Assembly: GCA_947579605.1 (NCBI GenBank)
Contig: OX388329.1
Span: forward strand, 27,236,299-27,300,298
Source of the DNA: Athripsodes cinereus
Lineage: Eukaryota; Arthropoda; Insecta; Trichoptera; Leptoceridae
DNA length: 64,000 nt
Reading direction: 5' to 3'
This document shows positions 20,666-31,426 of the stretch, piece by piece; the stretch's first letter is position 1, and the number at the start of each line of letters is the position of its first letter. The notes under the pieces are model-generated. The model did not search any database, was not told the DNA's origin, and saw only the letters and a list, made by a program, of their open reading frames with translations. The translations under genes were made by a program, and so were the position numbers.

Positions 20666-21300
20666 ATTATTATTCTACTAATGTTTATCTGTCACGTAAA
20701 TGTGGACAATTACGGGAGTTTGTACAGAGATTAAAAATATTAATCGTTGTTTATTAGATGAAAGAGTAGGTATATATTTTTATAACCTGAGTACTTACAT
20801 ATTATATTTTTTTATTATTATTTAAACATTCCACCCAATATTGAGTGATTTTGCCGTAATAAATGCATGCATGTATGGCAACACCGCCTAGCGTGCTGTA
20901 GTATTGTCTCGATCTGATATTTAAAAGTATATATATTTCATGGTTTAGAATATAATAATTGATCATTTTTTATATTTTGATCAAAGTGAATGAATCTTCA
21001 GTGTTTTTCTTGTATTCGATGGACATTACTTGTTTTTATTTTTTCATATTGAGTGTTACTAAATAATTGTTTCCGACATAACCTATAAAGTAGCAATTTC
21101 AATCAACCATAGATTGAAGTGTTTGTTGAATGACATTTCCAGCTGTCAAATGCGAAATCTTTTGGGTGTAAAATTTGTAACAAGAGTTTAAAGTGACAAC
21201 TCGGCTGTCAAATAAGAAACCGTTTGGATGTAAATTTTGTAGCAAGAGGTTCTCAACTAATTTTCAGTGTACATATATTTCTTTTCACTTAAACATTAAG

Positions 21301-22335
21301 ATGGACTTTATAAGTGTATTAGAATCCGTTAAACGTGAATTGGTCAAATTAAACACGCAGAAATTAAAAGTTAACATTGAAAGTGGCCTAGACCTCCTCG
21401 AGTCGTGTTACAACCGTGACACGAACAAACTCAGGGAGGAGGTCGTAGAAATACAAAATAAATTAATTTTGACTAATGAGAGTCACGTAAAAAAAATGGA
21501 GACATATATAAAAAGTGAGAAAGTGATGAGTGGGGAGAGAATGATTAGGGTGAGAGAACCTAGATTCCCCATAATCGTCGAGAATAAGAATGCAGAAGAC
21601 CCAAACGCGGACATCGAAAAAATTTTGAAACGAAAACTGAAAATCGGTCCGCTAGGAATTGGCGTGAGTGGATTCAGGAAAATAAAAGGGAACAAACTAA
21701 TAATAACTTGTCCTTCGGTAAACGACGCGACGTTGCTGGTGAGCATAATAAATGAAAAATTCAAAGAAATATTGGAAGCTAGGGCTATAAAGAAAAAACA
21801 GCCATGGGTAATTTTTAAAAATGTATCGTCGGACTATGAGCAGAATGATTTCAGGAACGACCTTATTAATCAAAATCCAGATATAAATGACACATGTGGA
21901 GAAATTGAGGAGAAAAACATCTCTTTGAAAAGAATTGTCAAAACAAAAGACCCAGCGTTAGTGCACTATCTTGTAGAATGTGGCAAGGAACTGAGGCGAC
22001 ATTTGACACTGAAGACAAAAATAAATCTCGGATATCAGAGAATACAAGTGGAGGATGCCAATCCAGTGACTCAATGTTACCACTGCCTGCGTTTTGGTCA
22101 CATCTCAGCCAGATGCACGGATATTGATCGGCCTGGTAAATGTTTTCATTGTGGAGACAATCACCGGTTTAAAGACTGCACAAAACAAAATCAGAATCCC
22201 AAGTGTCGTAATTGTGAATTTTATAATGAGAGGGCTAGATATAAAGTTTCAACGGACCACAGTGCACTTAATAAACAAAAGTGTTCTCAATATGAAAGAG
22301 CATATAATGTTGCTTGTCAAAACATTGACTATTGA
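21301..22335 (+). CDS. LINE-C ORF1 (gag-like, CCHC zinc knuckles)
   Basis: 344 residues, uninterrupted. I chose the ATG at 21301 (MDFISVLESVKREL); the frame is open upstream to 21193 without an ATG. The N-terminal part is predicted coiled-coil-like and acidic/basic mixed (LREEVVEIQNKL, HVKKMETYIKSEK). The middle resembles the nucleic-acid-binding fold of LINE ORF1 proteins (VRVREPRFPIIV-like start). The C-terminus has zinc knuckles CYHCLRFGHISARC and CFHCGDNHRFKDC and a third partial CRNC. This would coat element RNA. Just upstream, 21130-21260 contains two tandem near-copies of a short segment (KPFGCKFCSKRF in one frame). Whether the protein is still made is unknown. Confidence 0.8.
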   Translation: MDFISVLESVKRELVKLNTQKLKVNIESGLDLLESCYNRDTNKLREEVVEIQNKLILTNESHVKKMETYIKSEKVMSGERMIRVREPRFPIIVENKNAEDPNADIEKILKRKLKIGPLGIGVSGFRKIKGNKLIITCPSVNDATLLVSIINEKFKEILEARAIKKKQPWVIFKNVSSDYEQNDFRNDLINQNPDINDTCGEIEEKNISLKRIVKTKDPALVHYLVECGKELRRHLTLKTKINLGYQRIQVEDANPVTQCYHCLRFGHISARCTDIDRPGKCFHCGDNHRFKDCTKQNQNPKCRNCEFYNERARYKVSTDHSALNKQKCSQYERAYNVACQNIDY

Positions 22336-23221
22336 CTTTTTTCTATTGTACATAATGCACGTTGCAGTTATAAATAAAGTGATTTATTTATATACATTTT
22401 TATTAATATGCTTTAAAATTGGTGATAAAAAGTTTTTTGTATGTGTTATTCAACTCATCAAATGGTTGAATAGAAAAAGAGGTGCGAATATTATATTCTA
22501 CAACGGTGCGGTGGAGTTTGTTGAATCTTTGATGTTTGAGAATCTAAAATGTGTAAGATACAATGATTATGCTTTTACTGATTTACATAAGCAATGTAAA
22601 GAATGCTCTGTAAGAGGTTATTGCCTCTGTAATGATAGTGAGAAGTATTGCTGTTGCGTTTTATGCTGCTGTATTATCAGATTTGAGCAAAGAGGTATTG
22701 TCATAAGTAGGGCTGATGAAATAAATTTTAAACGTTCATTTTCAATTTAGAAGAAGAGCTAGACAAAGGATTAACTATAGACGAGAGTATATGTACTGAC
22801 GCAGATGAATGCAATACCATCATTAAACAAACAAGTGTCGATTGCCTCATCGTTATGCACTTGAACATACGCAGCATACGAAAAAAATTTGACTTATTTG
22901 TTACAACAATTGACAGAATGTTAAAAAAACCAGACTGCATAATACTTAGTGAAGCTTTTGTTAGCGAAAACACCCTGAGTTATAGCTTACCGGAATATAC
23001 ATACATAGCTACAAATAAATACATAAATAGAAATAGTGGGCTGGTAATCTTCTTACATAATAAATTCAATACTGTAAAAATTGTAGAACATGATATTGAT
23101 AAAGTAAACTGCATAGAAGTTGAAATTAAACACGAAAAAAAATCCTACAGTTTAATAGGTGTATACAGGACACATGAATCGAATGTGGAAGTATTTATTG
23201 AAAAGTTTAGAAATATAATAT

Positions 23222-23404
23222 CTAGATTTCCGGACCTTGGACCGGATTTGAAAATATCATCAGTGACCCGGACACAAGCTAGCAATATGCAGCTTCGACG
23301 GGTGAGATCTAAATACAAATTAAGTATAAGAAATGTTATATGTAGATATCTTGTTTATTTTGTTTATATTTAATGATTTATTTTCAATAAAAAAAAAAAA
23401 AAAA
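23222..23404 (+). mobile_element. small poly-A-tailed insert in LINE-C endonuclease
   Basis: About 180 bp ending in TTTCAATAAA plus a 16-A run splits the endonuclease just before AGDFN. Part of it, GAAAATATCATCAGTGACC, also occurs downstream at 23803-23821 in the host LINE, so the insert may be a retroposed, rearranged piece of the same family. Confidence 0.6.
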
Positions 23405-23832
23405 ATCATAATAAAATTTGTATAGTTGCAGGAGACTTTAACCTACAGCTCAATAAACAAATGGAAAATAATCTGATCAATTTATATCTAGATACCTTGA
23501 TGGAATATAACTTTAAACTATGCATAACACAAAATACAAGAGAAACTCCAAATCAAGCACCATCTTGCATCGACCACATGTGGATAAACGTCAATGTCAA
23601 AAATGGGTAAGGAAAATGGGTATTACTGATCATCATGCTTGCATAATGACTTACGACAGTAGTGATGGTTGTGATGATAAAAGAAACTCAATTCCCAAAA
23701 AATGTTCTATGAACATAGAAAAGATAGTCGAAGGAATAAAATCACAAACATGGAATGAAATTTATAAGTCAGATGATGCAGACGAATGAGCTGAAATTTT
23801 TGAAAATATCATCAGTGACCTCATAAAGAAAC

Positions 23833-23985
23833 ATAATAATAATAATAATAATAATAGTTTATTAAACACAATATCATTTTACAATAATCGAACAATAACA
23901 CAATACATTTATTTTCCTAATACAATTACTCCCCAAAATTGAGCGTAGCTCGTGCTTTGGGGAGAAGATACTACTGAGAAGAACA
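23833..23985 (-). mobile_element. 3' end of another retroposon with (ATT)n tail, minus strand
   Basis: On the minus strand the block starts near CTCCCCAAAGC..TTTGGGGAG (a small hairpin), has AATAAA-like sequence and ends in a pure (ATT)n run (23838-23860). It interrupts the LINE-C linker. Confidence 0.6.
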
Positions 23986-24314
23986 TACTACTGAGAAGTT
24001 AATCAAAACTGAAACCAAATACTTGCCTTTGAAACCATGGATCACACCTAATTTAACAAAGTCTATAAGAGAAAGAGAGAGACTGTATAAAATGACCGTT
24101 AGATTTCCTAACGATAACGCAATAAAAAGTAAGTATAAATTATATAGAAATAGGCTCACTAAGGTAATAAATAAATGTAAATTCACATATTTCAAGAGAA
24201 AAATAAAAGATTCCAATAATGAACAGAAAATTATATGGCAGATAGTGAAAGAAGCAACTTTTTTTTTTTTTTTTTGATTTTTCCAAACATCCACAGATTT
24301 TTCAACAATCCACA

Positions 24315-25091
24315 GATTTTTCCAAACAATTACTGACTATTGGAAATGTGCGTGTTCCTGTCGACAAATCGAGCGGATTGATTTCATTTCCTCCGAATTT
24401 TTGCAATTTCGTCTCATCGAAAGACAAACTCATCAACAAAGTGTTCCCAAACATCATTGATAATTACAAAAATAACAAATGGTTGAGTGAGCGAGCAATT
24501 TTGGCGGCTAAAAACAAAGATGTGGATGACTTAAACTTTTTAATTCAGAATCAAATTGTGGGTACTCTGCATTCATTCAAATCTATTGACTGTGCAACAA
24601 ATGAAGACGAAGCCACTAACTATCCAACTGAATTTTTAAATTCCTTAGATGTGCCTGGCTTACCACCGCACAATTTACAACTGAAGGTTGGCTCGGTAGT
24701 TATCATGCTTCGAAATCTTAATCAACCAAAACTATACAATGGAACGCGATTGGTGATAAGAAAACTGATGATCAATGTAATTGAAGCGACGATACTCAAA
24801 GGAAAATTCAAAGGTGAGGAAGTTCTTATTCCGAGGATTCTTATGATCCCAACCGATATGCCCTTTGAGTTTAAATGAATTCAATTTCCAATTCATCTTG
24901 CATATGCCATGACGATTAACAAATCACAAGGCCAATCCTCGAGTGTTTGTGGTCTGAATCTAGAAAATGCATGTTTTTCTCATGGTCAATTGTATGTGGC
25001 ATGTTCACGTGTTGGCAAACCATCCGCTTTATTTGTTCTTGCGCCTGATAACAAAACAAAAAATGTCGTATATCACAAGGTGCTTCACTGA
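24315..25091 (+). pseudogene. Helitron helicase (PIF1-like) C-terminal fragment
   Basis: A 259-codon frame with one TGA (24876-24878). Motifs in order: FSKQLLTIGNVRVP, FPPNFCNFV, VFPNIIDNYKNNKWLSERAI, AAKNKD, NYPTEFLNSLDVPGLPPHNL, LKVGSVVIMLRNLN, PKLYNGTRL, then after the stop [12 protein letters not shown] (helicase motif V/VI region) and [11 protein letters not shown]. This is the C-terminal half of the SF1B helicase of Rep-Hel proteins, which unwinds DNA during rolling-circle transposition. The Walker A/B half and Rep nuclease are missing. Short tandem CCACAGATTTTTC repeats precede it. Confidence 0.92.
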
Positions 25092-25796
25092 AGAGAATAA
25101 ACTCGAGTGCAATCCATGGATTGTAGCAAAATACATAGCTTCAATAATGCAAATGTAGGATAATATATTGATACTCTTGAAATCATCATGTTTTCTTTTT
25201 TGATACAATTTTGATTTCGCACCTACATTCATTATTATTTGTAAATCACGGTAGCTCTGTACAGTGTTATGTATATTGTTGATTGAGTGGTATTTATCTA
25301 TCTGTATGTATATATTTGTATATTTTTTTTCATATTTGTGAAATAGATTGGGCACGAATGGTAAAGTTGATGATCTATACGAAATGCACTGTGCTTATTG
25401 GTTAATTGTAGGTATGCCTTTTTTATATGCGTTAAATTAAATGGCTTATGTAGTCTACTGTGTTAATAAATTATTCAAATAAACTATTCAACTTAATATT
25501 TTTTTGTATTCATTTTGGTACGATAAATAAATCTTAATAAAAATTAACTAAAGTAAACACGATATTCATTGATTGTTAGGCGGTACGAAGTTTGCCGGGT
25601 CAGCTAGTTATAAATAAATAAAGAGTAAATCGGGGCTTACAAAAACTGACTAGAATAATTTAGAACAACGAGTCTAGTGAGGCAGTAAATTTAAATTTCT
25701 ATAATTATCAAAAGAATGTGTTTCAAGATATAATGTTTAGTAAGTAGTAAAATTTTGTAAGAGTAAGTTGTTTCAGTAATAATCTCATTGCGGTAT

Positions 25797-26163
25797 TTCT
25801 GGCAATGAGAAGGTGGATGCATTTGCCAGAGCAGCGGCAGTGAGTGGACCCAATGTCTCGGATTTCTCAGTCAGTGAGTGATCTTTTGCGGGTTGTTGCA
25901 GCGAAGGGGAGAGAAAAGTGGAATTCTCTTTGGGACATAACCTCAAAAACCAAAGGGATGTGGTACAAAAAAGTTCAAAAACATATTCCGTCTAAACCTT
26001 GGTATCATGGCAAAGGATTGACAAGAGAATTTGTTACAACAATATCACGAATGCGCCTAGGGCACACTCGTCTCAATAGCCATCTATTCAAGATTAATAT
26101 TGTGCCATCCCCATTCTGCGAGTGTGGATTGGATGAGGAGATGATGGATCACGTATGATCACG
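25797..26163 (+). pseudogene. RNase H C-terminus of a LINE
   Basis: It opens with CGISGNEKVDAFARAA (the GHCGISGNE..D RNase H end). The post-RNase H region follows: GMWYKKVQKHIPSKPWY, TTISRMRLGHTRLNSHLFKI, then CECGLDEEMMDHV (zinc-knuckle-like). It is a fragment of an R1/jockey-related element on the plus strand, with no RT and no clear ends. Confidence 0.8.
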
Positions 26164-26717
26164 TAGATGTTTGGAAGCGTCGCGTGTATAAACTTTCCAT
26201 TCGTTCCCAATGTGTCTTTTGTTTCAGCAAGATGCAAATTTTATTTCAAAGTGAATTTCTGATATTCTTAATTTAAAACAATATTTAATTTCTTAATTAT
26301 TCAGTTTTCCAATTTCTTTTTCATTGCTGACACTATAGTATGATTTTTGGGTATATGCAACAGGCAAGGAAGGTTAGGCTCATTTGTCTATTTACATAGT
26401 GAACGGCTATGTCAGCCTTTAAGCCATTCATGGAGTGAATGTTGATATTATTTTTTGTACTCTACTATATTCTTCACATAATCCACTGCATTGTAAATTA
26501 TTGTACTGAGCACTCTATATTATTGTATGTGTGTGTGTCTATATATCTAATAATATATATTTAATTTTTCTGAGGTAAGGAGAAACACCAATATAATTAT
26601 ATTTGCACATATATAGGTTATTAATAAGTGACATTCATAATGTTTATTTAATGAATATGTTAGGTACTACCTAATTAATAATCGCGTAAATTTATACAGT
26701 ATAATTATTTTATAGCA
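26164..26717. other. AT-rich spacer; left end of the outer Harbinger not located
   Basis: No gene. The left TIR of the Harbinger-like element whose Myb-like gene begins at 26718 should lie here, but I could not find a convincing pair. Confidence 0.4.
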
Positions 26718-27472
26718 ATGGAAAGGCGCACCGCAAGAGTGTCTGAGGCACAGTGGATTGTTTTATTGGAGTTTCTGGAGCGTAACCCCAGCCTGGCAAG
26801 AGCTCGGGGTTACAATAATAGCTCACGGGGACGGGCGGAGTCATCTCGCCGCTGGCAAGAGGTGACCAGTGTACTTAATGCCGAGGGTTCGGGTCCAGCC
26901 AAAACTCCCAAAGAATGGTCCGTTGTAAGTACTTTTGTAGGAATATTTATTTATTTATTTTAATTTTACAGGAAGAATATTACAACATATTTAGCAATAA
27001 GCAAACCAGTGAAGATCCCTATACCTATAACCTTTATGTGCTCTACAAAACATATATAACCAAATATAGCACATTAAAATGCAATGTTAAAATAATCACA
27101 TCAATAAAATAATATAACAATATACACCTTACAGCATAACACAATAGTAGCAACTTCAACCACGAAAGTTAAAATCAACAAATAACAATTATAATAGAAT
27201 AGAGTAAATTATGTTAACAAAATTTATAGAATAATAATTATCAAATACTTTCTTAATAATATCCAACATTAATTTTTTTCTAGTATGTCAGCAACTACAA
27301 AAGTAAGATCAAAAAGATAGTTGCTGACATAAACGTTGATGCTAGTGGTACAGGTGGAGGGCCTCCCAGAGGAAGCTCTCTCATCGAGTTCGATCACAGG
27401 TTCTTAGCTCTGTTGGGACCAGGGTTTGGACAGACTGCTCCTTCGGTGAGCGTGGATCCCTTCCCTAATCAG
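26718..27472 (+). CDS. Harbinger-1 accessory Myb/SANT-like protein, exons 1-2
   Basis: Exon 1 (26718-26924) starts MERRTARVSEAQWIVLLEFL and has the Trp-spaced trihelix/Myb-like pattern (W..LL.FLERNP, SSRRWQEVTSVLNA, KTPKEWSV). A GTAAGT donor follows. Exon 2 (27284-27472) follows a TTTTTTCTAG acceptor in phase 0 (YVSNYKSKIKKI.., GGGPPRGSSLIEFDHRFLAL, GPGFGQTAPSVSVDPFPNQ). Such proteins are encoded beside the transposase in PIF/Harbinger elements and help it bind DNA. Exons 3-5 lie after 49204, beyond the pogo-1 insertion that fills the intron. A transposase tail on the opposite strand at 53075 supports a Harbinger origin. Confidence 0.72.
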
Positions 27473-27945
27473 GTAATTATAAAGTCCTAAAGCTGTGATG
27501 TGGATTATGAGATGAATTGACTACCGTAAAATCGTATTACTTGAGACAGTTTGCTAACTTGAGACAAAAAGAGTAATTATTGTTTTTGTGCTCTGGCAAC
27601 ATTATGATGGGGGTGGCACTGATAATTTTTATCCTGGATGTCAATTATCGAGTGTGTGATTCCTTTTAAAATACGCGGTGAAGGATTATTTGCACGTAAG
27701 TTACTGGATTATTTACATAAATTTAAATGAAAAAAATTACCAAAAATTATTTCAATATAACTTTGCTATTCATTAGTTCTTCTAGATTTTTGTGACAACT
27801 CTTATACGTTTGATGACCTAACCTATCCTTTTGAGATGTTGAAACCATAGGCAAAATAAATATTGCCATGTAAGAAATTTAAAAAAAATATTATAACTTG
27901 AGACATGTCTGAAGTTAAACGTTTGTCTCATGTTATACTCATTCT

Positions 27946-28132
27946 ATGATCAAGTTAGGTAAAAGAAAATATAAAGACTATGACGAGGAATCATTAAAAA
28001 AAGCTGTCGATGCTGTCAACAAGGGTATGACGCTGAGGAAAGCGGCAGAAAAATATGGTGTGTCTCGCTGCACAATTCAGCGAAAGATCAAAGGAAAACA
28101 TCTGGCAAATGTAGGAAGACCAACAACATTAA
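27946..28132 (+). pseudogene. pogo-1 transposase N-terminus (pipsqueak/CENP-B-type HTH)
   Basis: MIKLGKRKYKDYDEESLKKA followed by NKGMTLRKAAEKYGVSRCTI is a psq-type helix-turn-helix, the DNA-binding head of pogo/Tigger transposases. A piggyBac element interrupts it at TTAA. Across that insertion the frame resumes with SSKDEDI (31381-31403). Across the LINE insertion it resumes with AEAISLAGL (39691 on), and it stops soon after. The DDE domain is absent, so pogo-1 was already a deletion derivative. Confidence 0.85.
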
Positions 28133-28603
28133 TCTCTTCAGACCTGTTGTCCATTCCAATGGACATAGATTTTAATAAATTTTTTTACACACCCATCTAT
28201 TGATTTTTTTCTAATATTAATATTGAAATGAATCGATATGAAATCTGTTTTATCGACATCTTTTTTTTGGCGCCATTTGTCAAAGTTAACCATGTTTTTT
28301 ACTTCATTTTTTGTCAACGTGTCTACGTAAAGTGTCACTGTCAAGTTTTAGGTTGAGAAAATTTAAGATATTAACAAAGTTTGTGCTTAATTTTACTGGA
28401 GTTTTTTTCCACAGGTAAATTTATACTTTATTTTATGTTTATCATTTAATATATATCAAATAAATATGAATAAACATTTCAAAAATCTCATTTTTATTTT
28501 ATGTCCATTCCAATGGACATTCGGACTCTATAGTAACAAAATATGATGTATGGAGAATATTTGTTCTATACTTATTGCGATTTGTTGAATTGATTTTTTC
28601 CAG

Positions 28604-31108
28604 ATGTCGAAATACTTAGATTCTGCAGGTATTCTAGACCTATTGGAAAATGGTGATGTGTCTGATTTTGAAGAGTTAGAAGAAGATGGAGATGAAGATA
28701 TTGTTGACATTCCAGATATACCTAGGTATAGTGATCACAATATCGGCAGTGAGGTAATATCAACACATTCTCAAATAGAACTCGAATCACCTTTAGAATT
28801 AGAAGGTTTAGAGTTACCAGGCCCTATTCTAAATGAATACATAGATTTTTTAACATTAAAATCAGATATACAATACAGGAGACGCCCGTTCAGTAGTACT
28901 TCTTCAGATTGGCAAGAACCAATTTCAGACATAGGTCGCACCCTTACTCCTTTAGAGTATTTCACAAGATATATCAACGAATCTGATTTTGAAAATATGG
29001 TGTACTGCACCAATTTATATGCAAACAGGGTTAATAAAAGTAATTTTATGCCCACTAACGTTCACGAGCTCCAAGTTTTGTTTGCACTACACATTATTAT
29101 TGGTTGTTTGAATAAGTTTCCGAGAATCCGGATCTATTGGGACACTACATTGGGGATAGAAGTATTTTTATATAATATGACGAGGGATAGATTCTTTGCT
29201 CTGAGAACGTGTCTTCATGTAAGTGAACATTTTGAAAAGACCGAAAATTGTGACGATAAAGTTTACAAAATCCGACCGTTGTTCGATTCAATAAGAAGGC
29301 GATGTCTTCAACTAAATATGGAAGAAAATATGTGCGTTGATGAGCAGATGGTGCCCTTTACAGGATCCCGAATGGAAATAAAACAATACGTAAAAGGCAA
29401 AACCACATCCATGGGGTGCTAAATTGTTTGTTCTTTGTGGAAAGAGTGGTATCGCTTACTACTTTATAATATATCAGGGACAAACAACCGAATTGAATAA
29501 AAACAATGTAAAAGAATTTGGATTAGCAGCATCTATAGCAGTGTTTCCCACGGTGGGGCATCACGCCTCAGAGGTGGGGCACCACGCTTCAGAGGTGGGC
29601 CACCACCCTTCAGAGATGGAGCACCACACTTCAGAGATGGAGCACCACACTTCAGAGATAGGACACTTCGGCAAATATCAACTATTCCACCTATAAATGT
29701 ATAATATAATATGCACATTCGCGACTTAATATACCCACGTGCGTACAGCAATTACATTTTTGCATTCTGGCAATACTGATTATTTATGCATGCTGGCAAT
29801 TTTTGCATACTGGTAATACTGATCGTTGGATTGAAGTTTGACACATACACTTGACGTCTCTAGAGTAATATTATTGTTTTATTCTTACATATTTTAATTA
29901 TTGTCCATTACAAAATGAGTGATCGGCCAAAATCAAAAATAAAAAAGCGTCAGTACTCGGAGGAAAATTAAAAAATGGATTAGGTGTCAAAATGTGTATG
30001 TGTTTTTTTGCTAAATTTCAATTGTCACGTGTGTTTTATTATTGTTTTATTTTTTATTCTATTTCTCCTCATTATATTTTCAGTTTGTATTTTTCAATAA
30101 TTTCAGTTATAATACATATTTTTAAAATTAACCTGTTGTTTTATTAAAAAAGTCCAGTGGGGCATATGACTTTTGAAAAGATTTCGGTGGGGCATGGCTT
30201 AAGGAAGGCTGGGAAACACTGATCTATAGTGTTACACTTCTGTAACCGTATCAGTGGCGTGGGATGCAAACCTTATTTTGATAATTATTTTTCTACGTAC
30301 CATATATTTCAAATTTTGAAATCAAAAGGGATTTTGGCTGCGGGAACTGTTCGCATCAATCGATTTAACTGTCATTCATTAATGAGCAACAAGGACATGA
30401 AAAAAAAGGATCGTGGATTTTCAGATGAAGTTGTAAGTAGAGATGGAGACATTGTTTTGGTAAAATGAGATTGACAACAGAATAGTCACAATAGGATCAA
30501 ATTTTTTAGGAAAGGGCGAAGAAGATAAGGTGAAGAGATGGGATAAAAAAAACAAACAATATGTTGAAATTGACAGACCCGAAATTATTAAAAAATATAA
30601 CGTCAACATGGGAGGTGTTGATTTACTAGACCGTATGATAAGTCTGTATAGAATTTATATAAAATCTAAAAAGTGGACCCTTCGGCTTATCATGCATGGA
30701 GTAGACTTGGCTATTTCAAATAGCTGGTTCGAGTACCAAAGGGATTGTGATAAGCTCAGTTTACCAGCAAACAAAAGACTGGACCTTTTACATTTCAGGA
30801 TGCGATTGGCTGACGGCTTGATAAAAGTAAGTAAACCGATCCAACAACCTAAAAAAGGTAGGCCCAGCAACGGTTCTCCTGCGCATATCATCCCAGTCAA
30901 AATGCAAAGAGGAGAAAAAAGGCCAAATAGTGAGGTTCAGTATGATTATACCGACCACATGCCTCAATTTGATAAGAAAAATGAAGGAACCAGGTGTAAA
31001 ATGATTGGTTGTAATAAGAAAACACATGTGTACTGTGATAAGTGCAATGTACACATTTGTTTTGTACCAGACCGTAATTGTTTTGCGAATTTCCATCGAA
31101 AAAAGTAA
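28604..31108 (+). pseudogene. piggyBac transposase pseudogene
   Basis: The frame starts at 28604 (MSKYLDSAGILDLL) with an acidic N-terminus. Core blocks: TPLEYFTRYINESDFENMV, NMTRDRFFALRTCLH, then NMCVDEQMVPFTG (first catalytic Asp), CKPYFDNYFSTY (second) and NMGGVDLLDRM (third). The C-terminal cysteine-rich zinc finger (CKMIGCNKKTHVYC..C..HICF) is present. Damage seen: a one-base frameshift near 29404, the hAT MITE at 29539-30221, and stops plus a frameshift near 30467-30477. It once excised and inserted at TTAA; it is dead now. Confidence 0.9.
29539..30221. mobile_element. 683-bp hAT MITE inside the piggyBac transposase
   Basis: TIRs CAGTGTTTCCCA and TGGGAAACACTG with the 8-bp duplication ATCTATAG at 29531-29538 and 30222-30229. 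Near the left end five 21-bp tandem units (GGTGGGGCA-type with CCTCAGAG) read as a VGHHASE-like peptide, which is not a real gene. Inside, the start MSDRPKSKIKKRQYSEEN followed by a stop resembles the N-terminus of ZBED/SCAND3-type hAT transposases. It is therefore a deletion derivative of such an element. Confidence 0.92.
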
Positions 31109-31426
31109 GAAACAAATAATTTTAAAGTATTCGCTCATAATTTTTATAAATACTTATACTAAATAAATTAGAATAATAGCAAAATATTTTTTTTCATACT
31201 AATTTATATACCCCACTTGAGACCCAATGTCCATCTCAATGGACATATTTATTTTCGAAAATCTAAAAAAGATTTTTTTTTTTTTTATCTGAAACTTGTT
31301 ATTTAGAAGCCAAAGAACAAGATTTTAAAACAAAATATTTTTTTCAACTCACACAATTAATTCAGGTCTGACGAGGTTAAGCAGTAAGGATGAAGATATT
31401 TTACATACATACATACATACATACCA

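Larger units (their letters stand above)
22840..24258 (+). pseudogene. LINE-C ORF2 N-terminus: AP endonuclease and linker
   Basis: The start reads HLNIRSIRKKFDLF (the family usually has LNI/N-x-RS). LSEAFV corresponds to the catalytic Glu region, and SGLVIFLHNKF and SLIGVYRTHES follow. The frame is then broken by a 183-bp insertion (23222-23404). It resumes at IVAGDFNLQLNKQ (GDFN motif), SCIDHMWIN and ITDHHACIM (terminal SDHH-like motif). A second insertion (23833-23985) follows, then PLKPWITPNLTKSIRERERL and FKRKIKDSN of the endonuclease-RT linker. It would nick target DNA. It is inactive because of the insertions and the missing RT. Confidence 0.85.
20990..24275 (+). mobile_element. LINE-C: 5' half of a non-LTR retrotransposon (ORF1, endonuclease, linker)
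   Basis: Plus-strand ORF1 is followed by an AP-type endonuclease and the start of the endonuclease-RT linker. It then stops at a T-run (about 24260-24276), directly in front of the Helitron helicase remnant. The RT and the 3' end are absent. Retroposition normally loses 5' rather than 3' sequence, so a later deletion or recombination must have removed the 3' half. The 5' limit is approximate. Confidence 0.75.
20083..25607 (+). mobile_element. Helitron with TC and CTAG ends, non-autonomous remnant
   Basis: The 5' end TCTAATATATAAAAGGAAGT and the 3' end GGCGGTACGAAGTTTGCCGG plus GTCAGCTAG are characteristic of animal Helitrons, with a GC-rich hairpin just before CTAG. The element lies between A (20082) and T (25608), as expected for rolling-circle insertion without duplication. 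Of the Rep/helicase protein only the helicase C-terminus remains (24315-25091); the Rep domain is missing. A palindromic MITE (20430-20665) and the 5' half of a LINE (about 20990-24275) fill the rest. Confidence 0.82.
28129..31380 (+). mobile_element. piggyBac element with TTAA ends
   Basis: TTAA at 28129-28132 and 31377-31380 flanks TIRs that read TCTCTTCAGACCTG on the left and CCTCGTCAGACCTG (reverse complement) on the right. The length is about 3.24 kb, of which 683 bp is a later hAT MITE. An 18-bp palindrome TGTCCATTCCAATGGACA lies near the left TIR (28148-28165) and again at 28502-28519. A one-to-two-base variant is at 31228-31245 near the right end. Confidence 0.92.

Noticed and set aside
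29424..29696. Protein with VGHHASE repeats
   Set aside because: The frame straddles the piggyBac/hAT-MITE border and the repeats are a 21-bp minisatellite.
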